From: JBATTK01 sp049670505
GTDB lineage: Bacteria; Bacteroidota; Bacteroidia; Flavobacteriales; Flavobacteriaceae
Assembly: GCA_049670505.1 (NCBI GenBank)
Contig: JBATTK010000024.1
Span: forward strand, 58,984-122,983
DNA length: 64,000 bases
Reading direction: 5' to 3'
Under the pieces are notes generated by a model. It was not told where the DNA came from. It ran no database searches and saw only the letters and a list, made by a program, of their open reading frames with translations. This document shows positions 59,901-64,000 of the stretch, in pieces. The stretch's first letter is position 1. Each line of letters opens with the position of its first letter. Both the position numbers and the translations under genes were made by a program.

Positions 59901-61335
59901 GTCGCAAAAATTGGCAGGGTTTACCAAAGGTGAGGCCGATGTATTGCGGAAAGCCATGGGGAAAAAGATATTTGCCTTACTTCAAAAATTAAGACCCCAA
60001 TTTTTGGACGGGGGTGAAAAGAAAGGTCATCCGAGGGATATATTGGAAAAAATATGGAAAGATTGGGAAGCTTTTGCCTCCTATGCCTTTAATAAAAGTC
60101 ATTCTACCTGCTATGCCTATATCGCTTATCAAACAGCATATTTAAAAGCGCATTATCCTGCTGAATATATGGCCGCCGTACTTTCTAATAATATGAACGA
60201 TATTAAGCAGGTGACCTTCTTTATGGAGGAATGTAAACGTATGGGGTTGGAAGTGTTGGGTCCGGATGTGAATGAATCCTATTACAAGTTTGCCGTAAAT
60301 AAAGATAATGCGGTGCGCTTTGGAATGGGCGCTATAAAAGGAGTGGGCAAATCTGCGGTGGAGACTATTGTAGCACTTCGTAAGGATGGTGGCCCGTACA
60401 GATCGGTATTCGATATGGCGAAGCGTCTGGATTTAAGGGCGGCCAACAAAAAAGCTTTTGAGAACTTGGCATTGGCAGGAGGGTTCGATTCTTTCGGGGG
60501 CACCCATAGGGCGCAATATTTTCATGACGATGGCGATGGGGTTACCTTTTTGGAGAAAGTAATCAAGTACGGGGCAAAGTATCAGGAAAATGAAAACTCG
60601 GCCCAGGTAAGTCTATTCGGGGATGCTAGCGAAGTGCAGATTGCCGAACCGGTAGTTCCACCTTGTGGGGAATGGGGCACCATGGAAAAATTGCGGCGGG
60701 AGAAAGAGGTAGTGGGGATTTATATATCCGGACACCCCTTGGATGATTTTAAAACAGAGATCAGTGCCTTCTGCAATGCCAACGTCTCCTGTTTCAATGC
60801 TATGGAAGATTATGTAAATAGGGAGTTGTCCTTTGCGGGAATTATTACCGATGTGCAACATCGGGTGTCTAAAAATGGCAAGGGATGGGCCTTGTTTACC
60901 ATGGAAGATTATACGGATACCTTTGAGTTCCGCATTTTTGGGGAAGAATATTTAAAGTATCGCCACTTTTTAATGATCAATTCATTTGTATTCATAAAGG
61001 TATTCGTACGCGAGGGTTGGGTAAATAGGGATACCGGGAAGAAGGGAGATCCCCGGATGCAATACAATAGTTTTATGATGCTTCAGGAAGTAATGGAGAC
61101 CTATGCAAAAAAGCTGACCATTAAACTCAATATCGATCAATTAAAGGAAGAAAATATCCATGATTTAAAAGATACCTTGGTCTCGCATAAGGGAGACCAT
61201 TCATTAAACTTTATTATCTATGAGATGGAAGAGGAGATAAAGGTAAATCTATCGAGTAGAAAACAAAAGGTGCAAATTTCCAGTGAGTTGTTATCTACTT
61301 TGGAAGAGAAAGAAGTACACTATAAATTGAATTGA
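56950..61335 (+). CDS. dnaE: Replicative DNA polymerase III alpha subunit with N-terminal proofreading exonuclease
   Basis: 1461 aa. Residues 1-180: DnaQ/epsilon-like DEDDh exonuclease, with YLIFDTETTGLPKRW (Exo I), KFVVGQNVGFDLNIMG (Exo II) and SEAHNATADVEATTRC (Exo III). From about 255: PHP domain (PFVHLHNHSQFSVLQSTIGI), polymerase core with YPGYFLIVEDFIREA, GPGRGSAAGSVVAYCL and the Asp triad MPDIDIDFDDEGRGR, fingers, clamp-binding QVSLFGD near residue 1220 and a C-terminal OB-fold. This exonuclease-DnaE fusion is typical of Bacteroidota. It is the main replicase; the shorter dnaE at 45956 is accessory. Confidence 0.95.
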   Translation: MYLIFDTETTGLPKRWDAPITDLDNWPRCIQIAWQVHDALGNLVDHQDYLVRPEGFNIPYDAEKIHGISTALAEEEGVSLTEVLEKFNGALSKAKFVVGQNVGFDLNIMGAEFLRADMENPLQGLPVLDTCTEETALLCQIPGGRGGKFKLPTLTELHEYLFKEPFSEAHNATADVEATTRCFLELVRRKHYSLERLDAPMDYFHNFSEANPKEIQLIGLRHINLKKASKEIADKLWEKDTGEISKKEIEENIESLADVPFVHLHNHSQFSVLQSTIGIKDLVKSAADANMPAVALTDHANMMGAFHFVKEIKAHNAGVKEMNTKALEKGESPTAQEIIPIIGCEFFVCDDHTNKNVKDYGYQIVLLAKNKKGYHNLAKMSSIAYTDGFYYVPRIDKKVVQQYKEDIIVLTGNLYGEVPGKVLNVGEKQAEEALLWWKEQFGDDLYMEIMRHGQEDEDRVNQVLINFAKKHQVKMVATNNTYYCAKEDADAHDILLCVKDGEKQATPIGRGRGYRYGLPNQEYYFKSTEEMKELFQDLPESILNIHEIIDKIEPFELARDVLLPNFEIPESFKVQDDQADGGKRGENAYLRHITYEGAKIRYDEITPEIEERIDFELKTIENSGYPGYFLIVEDFIREARNMDVSVGPGRGSAAGSVVAYCLKITNIDPLKYDLLFERFLNPDRVSMPDIDIDFDDEGRGRVMDYVINKYGANQVAQIITYGTMAAKSSIRDTARVLDLPLGDADRIAKLIPTMSKLGKIFGVAEAELKKKFRSDDLEKVHQLLNISEGDDLEGQTLKMARVLEGSLRNTGIHACGVIITPDDITNFVPVATAKDSDLYVTQFDNSVVESAGLLKMDFLGLKTLTLIKDTVKIVKAKHGTELVPDDFPLDDAKTYELFKKGDTVGIFQYESAGMQKHLKDLRPTVFDDLIAMNALYRPGPMEYIPEFISRKNGMAKITYDLPEMEEYLKETYGITVYQEQVMLLSQKLAGFTKGEADVLRKAMGKKIFALLQKLRPQFLDGGEKKGHPRDILEKIWKDWEAFASYAFNKSHSTCYAYIAYQTAYLKAHYPAEYMAAVLSNNMNDIKQVTFFMEECKRMGLEVLGPDVNESYYKFAVNKDNAVRFGMGAIKGVGKSAVETIVALRKDGGPYRSVFDMAKRLDLRAANKKAFENLALAGGFDSFGGTHRAQYFHDDGDGVTFLEKVIKYGAKYQENENSAQVSLFGDASEVQIAEPVVPPCGEWGTMEKLRREKEVVGIYISGHPLDDFKTEISAFCNANVSCFNAMEDYVNRELSFAGIITDVQHRVSKNGKGWALFTMEDYTDTFEFRIFGEEYLKYRHFLMINSFVFIKVFVREGWVNRDTGKKGDPRMQYNSFMMLQEVMETYAKKLTIKLNIDQLKEENIHDLKDTLVSHKGDHSLNFIIYEMEEEIKVNLSSRKQKVQISSELLSTLEEKEVHYKLN

Positions 61336-61488
61336 GCACAGTATGGGGAAGAACCTTTGAAAATGCCAATGTTAGGATAAAGGTCAATACAACGGAATCA
61401 TGAATTAAAATTGTGTTCCTATTTAAAAGATCGTAACGTCCTTTACCATAACAGAATCAATAAATTCCCTCAATAGGGCAATAGGCAA

Positions 61489-61503
61489 AACGTATATAAC
61501 GTT
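61489..61503. promoter_or_regulatory. Palindrome AACGTATATAACGTT upstream of trxA
   Basis: Inverted repeat of 5-bp arms AACGT/ACGTT with a 5-bp spacer, about 58 bp before the trxA start and upstream of its -7 element; possibly a redox or stress regulator site. Inference. Confidence 0.35.
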
Positions 61504-61529
61504 AGTAAGGAAAAGGAATAATAATTGAC

Positions 61530-61537
61530 TAAATTTG
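61530..61537 (+). promoter_or_regulatory. -7 element of the trxA promoter
   Basis: TAAATTTG matches the Bacteroidota -7 consensus TAnnTTTG, 23 bp before the start codon. The -33 TTG is not well conserved (TTA at about 19 nt upstream). Confidence 0.55.
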
Positions 61538-61560
61538 CATAATATTTAAAACAAACAAAC

Positions 61561-61878
61561 ATGGCATTAGAGATAACAGATGCTACTTTTGATGAAGTAG
61601 TCTTAAAAAGTGATAAACCCGTAGTAGTAGATTTCTGGGCAGCTTGGTGTGGTCCTTGTAGAATGGTCGGGCCGATCATAGATGAGGTAAGCACTGAATA
61701 TGACGGTAAAGCTGTTGTAGGTAAGGTAGATGTTGATGCAAACCAAGAATTCGCTGCAAAATACGGGGTTAGGAATATTCCAACGGTTCTGGTGTTTAAA
61801 GGTGGAGAGATTATAAACCGCCAAGTGGGGGTTTCTCCTAAAAAAGTTTATACGGATGCAATAGATGCCCTATTGTAA
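61561..61878 (+). CDS. trxA: Thioredoxin
   Basis: 105 aa, canonical size. Active site WAAWCGPCRMVGP (Cys30, Cys33), buried Asp24 in VVVDFW, cis-proline in RNIPTVLVFKGGE. No signal peptide, so cytoplasmic. It reduces disulfides in ribonucleotide reductase, peroxiredoxins and, if active, the thioredoxin-coupled arsenate reductase at 1484-1903. Monocistronic: own -7 element and strong terminator. Confidence 0.96.
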   Translation: MALEITDATFDEVVLKSDKPVVVDFWAAWCGPCRMVGPIIDEVSTEYDGKAVVGKVDVDANQEFAAKYGVRNIPTVLVFKGGEIINRQVGVSPKKVYTDAIDALL

Positions 61879-61903
61879 ACCATAAAGAATCATACATATA
61901 TTT

Positions 61904-61946
61904 AAAAAAGCCTAGGTACCGAATTTTCGGTACCTAGGCTTTTTTA
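61904..61946 (+). terminator. Terminator after trxA
   Basis: Perfect 20-bp stem with GCCTAGGTACCGAA and TTCGGTACCTAGGC at its core, flanked by A6 and T6; could act in both directions. Confidence 0.93.
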
Positions 61947-62631
61947 TTGGTCATAATCGTTGGATGCAACGGAGACTACAACATGTAGGCCTTCCTATTG
62001 GAGGTATGTAATTTTTAGCACAAGACTTAGAGCCTGTTTAAATTTTATCCTTTGTCTTTGGTCTTTGGAAAGATAGTCTTCAGTATCCAGTTTGCAATAT
62101 CTCATTTCTCGTTTCTAATTCAAGGTTTAAGGTGCTAGGTTGGAATACGTTAATTTGTATATCATTCATCTCGCCAAAAATCCTATTGGGGACATGGATT
62201 TCAGCTCCTTCCCTTAGTCAAGGGAAGGTGTCCTGACGATACTGTCAGGACGGAAGGGTCTGCATAACGGATGATGAATTTGTCTTTTATCCTTTGTCTT
62301 TGCCTTCGATACAATCGTTTCACGATCACTTAGGCATCGAATAGGGTCATTGAGTGATTTTTGAATAGAAAATCGTATCGAAATGACATTCCAGTGTCCA
62401 GTATACAGTTATCCAGCTTCCAATTTCTAGTTTCCAATTAAAAAGTCAGATGTTTAGAAGCGTCTACGTGCGCCGTAGCTTTAGCGGAGGAGCAAGCGGT
62501 CTTTTGTCTTTTAAACGGATACCAATAAAATGATGCGTTAATTATCAATACGGTTTTTTAAATTGATTTTTGGAGCAGGTACATTTTTGTGCCAACGCTA
62601 TCTTTCCTATCTTGTCACATTATCTAGAAGT
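61947..62631. other. Large repeat-rich intergenic region
   Basis: Nearly 700 bp with no gene. Segments match the 3838-4409 gap: 61988-62035 resembles 3947-3990, and 62303-62393 resembles 4029-4116. Hairpins CCTTCCCTT/AAGGGAAGG (62207-62228) and GTCCTGAC/GTCAGGAC (62230-62251) and words such as CCTTTGTCTTTGGTCTTTGG add to the picture of accumulated small repeats. A frame from 62563 leads into the DUF58 gene but the likely start is later. Confidence 0.6.
62303..62393 (+). repeat. Interspersed hairpin repeat, copy 2
   Basis: Related to 4029-4116: CCTTCGATACAATCGTTTCA at the start, GGGTCATTGAG in the middle and CGTATCGAAATGACATTCC at the end, with the same terminal inverted repeat. Same orientation as copy 1. 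Confidence 0.65.
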
Positions 62632-63561
62632 ATGAACCTACGGTCCGAATTACACAAAGCGTACCTTTTCCAAAATTTAGAACTCTTGGCCAGTCATGTC
62701 GTGGAAGGGTTTATCAGTGGAATCCATAAAAGTCCGTTTCATGGGTTTTCGGCAGAATTTGCCGAACATAAGATTTACAATAGCGGGGAGAGTACCAAAC
62801 ATATAGATTGGAAGTTGTTTGCGAAAACCGATAAGTTGTATACCAAGCGTTATGAGGAAGAGACCAATCTACGGTGTCACATGATTTTGGATAATTCGGC
62901 CTCCATGTACTATCCTAAGATTCAAAAACTGGATATTGACCATTTGAACAAGATTGGTTTTGGCGTACTGGCCATTGCCGCTTTGATGAATATCCTTAAA
63001 AAACAACGGGATGCAGTGGGGCTCAGCGTATATTCCGATAGTTATAATTTTCACAGCCTGGAGAAAAGCAGTGAACGCCATCATCAAATGTTGTTGGCCA
63101 AACTGAGTGAGATAAGTTTGGACACCAAGCCTGCAAAAAATACCAAAACCTATACATATCTACATCAGATAGCTGAAAAGATACATCGCCGTAGCCTAAT
63201 TTTTCTGTTTACGGATATGTTTCAGACCACCACCGATGATGAAAAATTGTTCGATGCCCTTCGGCATTTAAAATACAACAAACACGAAGTGGTACTTTTT
63301 CATTTGTTGGACAAGGATACCGAATTCCATTTCAATTTTGAAAATACACCCAAACGTTTTATAGATGTGGAGACGGGATCTCATATTGATCTATATGCAG
63401 ATACGATTAAGGAAGCCTATGAAGAGGGAATCATGGGCTACTTGAACCAATTAAAATTGAAATGCGCCCAGTATAAAATAAAGTATGTGGAAGTAGATAT
63501 TCATGCTAATTTTTCAAAAGTCTTGAATACCTATATGATAGAGCGACAGAAGTTTCTATAA
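62632..63561 (+). CDS. DUF58 domain-containing protein (von Willebrand A-like)
   Basis: 309 aa from the ATG at 62632 (NLRSELHKAYLFQNLELLAS); the frame is open 69 bp further up. DUF58 signature: GFISGIHKSPFHGFSAEFAE, YNSGESTKHIDWKLFAKTDK, then a vWA-like metal site MILDNSASMYYP and LIFLFTDMFQT. These proteins are usually encoded with a MoxR ATPase and act with it on membrane or periplasmic targets; no moxR gene is in the window on either side, and trxA precedes. Cytoplasmic; precise role unknown. Confidence 0.85.
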   Translation: MNLRSELHKAYLFQNLELLASHVVEGFISGIHKSPFHGFSAEFAEHKIYNSGESTKHIDWKLFAKTDKLYTKRYEEETNLRCHMILDNSASMYYPKIQKLDIDHLNKIGFGVLAIAALMNILKKQRDAVGLSVYSDSYNFHSLEKSSERHHQMLLAKLSEISLDTKPAKNTKTYTYLHQIAEKIHRRSLIFLFTDMFQTTTDDEKLFDALRHLKYNKHEVVLFHLLDKDTEFHFNFENTPKRFIDVETGSHIDLYADTIKEAYEEGIMGYLNQLKLKCAQYKIKYVEVDIHANFSKVLNTYMIERQKFL

Positions 63562-63589
63562 GGATAGGTATAATTTTGATGAAAATTGT

Positions 63590-63619
63590 TTGCGGAATTC
63601 AATTACCGATGTATATTTG
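63590..63619 (+). promoter_or_regulatory. Promoter of tRNA-Asp
   Basis: TTG (63590-63592), 19-nt spacer and TATATTTG (63612-63619): a full match to the Bacteroidota consensus, 17 nt before the tRNA gene. Confidence 0.85.
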
Positions 63620-63636
63620 CACACGCTAAAAGCAAC

Positions 63637-63710
63637 GGTCTGGTAGTTCAGTTGGTTAGAATACCTGCCTGTCACGCAGGGGGTCGCGGGTTCGAGTCCC
63701 GTCCAGACCG
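63637..63710 (+). tRNA. tRNA-Asp (anticodon GTC)
   Basis: 74 nt: acceptor GGTCTGG pairs with CCAGACC, discriminator G; D-arm TAGTTCAGTTGGTTAGA; anticodon arm CCTGC-CTGTCAC-GCAGG giving GTC; T-arm CGCGGGTTCGAGTCCCG. CCA is not encoded. Its last 21 bp plus one base are repeated at 63871-63891. Confidence 0.97.
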
Positions 63711-63712
63711 CG

Positions 63713-63750
63713 AAAAGCCTTCAACGCAAGTTGGGGGCTTTTGTTTTTTG
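63713..63750 (+). terminator. Terminator after tRNA-Asp
   Basis: Stem AAAAGCC..CAAC / GTTG..GGCTTTT with loop GCAA, followed by TTTTTT. Confidence 0.8.
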
Positions 63751-63870
63751 CCGTTTTCATAGTTATCGCTATGGCCCTCCATTTAGCGTCTTGTTCCTAA
63801 AATTATAATGGCGCGGGCCGCCGGACGTTCCGCCCTGCGGAAGTAGGGGTGCCGACCATAAGCGTCGGCA

Positions 63871-63891
63871 TTCGAGTCCCGTCCAGACCGC
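63871..63891 (+). repeat. Duplicate of the tRNA-Asp 3' end (att-like site)
   Basis: TTCGAGTCCCGTCCAGACCG plus the next C is identical to 63691-63711, which spans the T-loop to the 3' end of tRNA-Asp. The identity stops sharply at both ends. A hairpin TGCCGAC/GTCGGCA directly precedes it. This is the usual core of a tyrosine-integrase attachment site at a tRNA gene. Beyond it, 63892-64000 shows no gene. Confidence 0.75.
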
Positions 63892-64000
63892 TTAATGGGA
63901 AATCAAAATCCCTCGAAACCGTGTAAATCTAATGTAAAATCGCCAACAAATGATTTCGCTAACAATGGTAATTCCATTTTATAAGTTAAGAATGGGAATG

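Noticed and set aside
61489..61503. Replication-origin-like or attachment site at the AACGTATATAACGTT palindrome
   Set aside because: No DnaA-box cluster or duplicated copy is nearby; a simple operator upstream of trxA is the more modest reading.

Overview
The window is a chromosomal segment of a marine-type member of the Bacteroidota, almost certainly a Flavobacteriaceae (Maribacter/Zobellia/Arenibacter-like). This rests on the protein families rather than on a database hit: a secreted metalloprotease with a type IX secretion (Por/T9SS) sorting tail, a DnaE fused to an N-terminal proofreading exonuclease, DUF4199, DUF4286, SYLF and DUF6428 proteins, a Bacteroidota-type curli operon, a polysaccharide-type sulfatase, and promoters of the Bacteroidota form (TTG, about 19 nt, TAnnTTTG) before tRNA-Asp and rpsP. 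The sequence is moderately AT-rich.

Layout. 1-1487 is the 3' part of an acyltransferase gene that starts outside the window. 1484-3302 (minus) is a small arsenic-type operon (arsR, DUF6428, acetyltransferase, arsC), followed by a TM2-domain gene. 4410-7631 (minus) is a compact run: cupin, 2-hydroxyacid dehydrogenase, LuxR-type regulator, DUF4199, DUF1801, VOC. 7753-16390 (minus) is housekeeping: mgtE, rsmA, DUF4286, TPR protein, NTF2-like, serS, HTTM protein, ribF. 16430-20907 (plus) encodes a large secreted metalloprotease and an overlapping lipoprotein gene. 20917-23300 (minus) is prs-rplY-pth. tRNA-Leu and a frameshifted GIY-YIG gene follow.

24132-44150 is the accessory part: an AT-rich symporter/desaturase pair, a six-gene curli operon (26525-32765, minus) bracketed by diverged direct repeats of about 220 bp, gene remnants, a hydrolase/cyclase-like/AraC triple fusion, an XRE/membrane/beta-lactamase-fold fusion with an inverted-repeat operator candidate, a SYLF protein, an AraC regulator and several small secreted proteins of unknown role. 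44555-48973 (plus) is a mutagenesis-type cassette (dinB plus a second dnaE) behind two palindromes resembling repressor sites.

49165-63561 returns to mostly core genes: gcdH, trmN6, rimM, rpsP with a repetitive tail, a sulfatase, the replicative dnaE (1461 aa), trxA and a DUF58 protein. The window ends with tRNA-Asp, whose 3' end is duplicated 180 bp downstream, the signature of an integration site.

The most interesting points are the curli operon (a CsgH-like domain apparently fused to CsgE, a CsgG with a barrel-like tail, a hairpin after csgA, palindrome-rich promoter region, flanking repeats), the one-protein candidate sensor joining a DNA-binding domain to a serine-hydrolase domain, the hydrolase-cyclase-AraC fusion, and the tRNA-Asp attachment-site duplication. 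All function calls come from reading the sequence; no searches were run.
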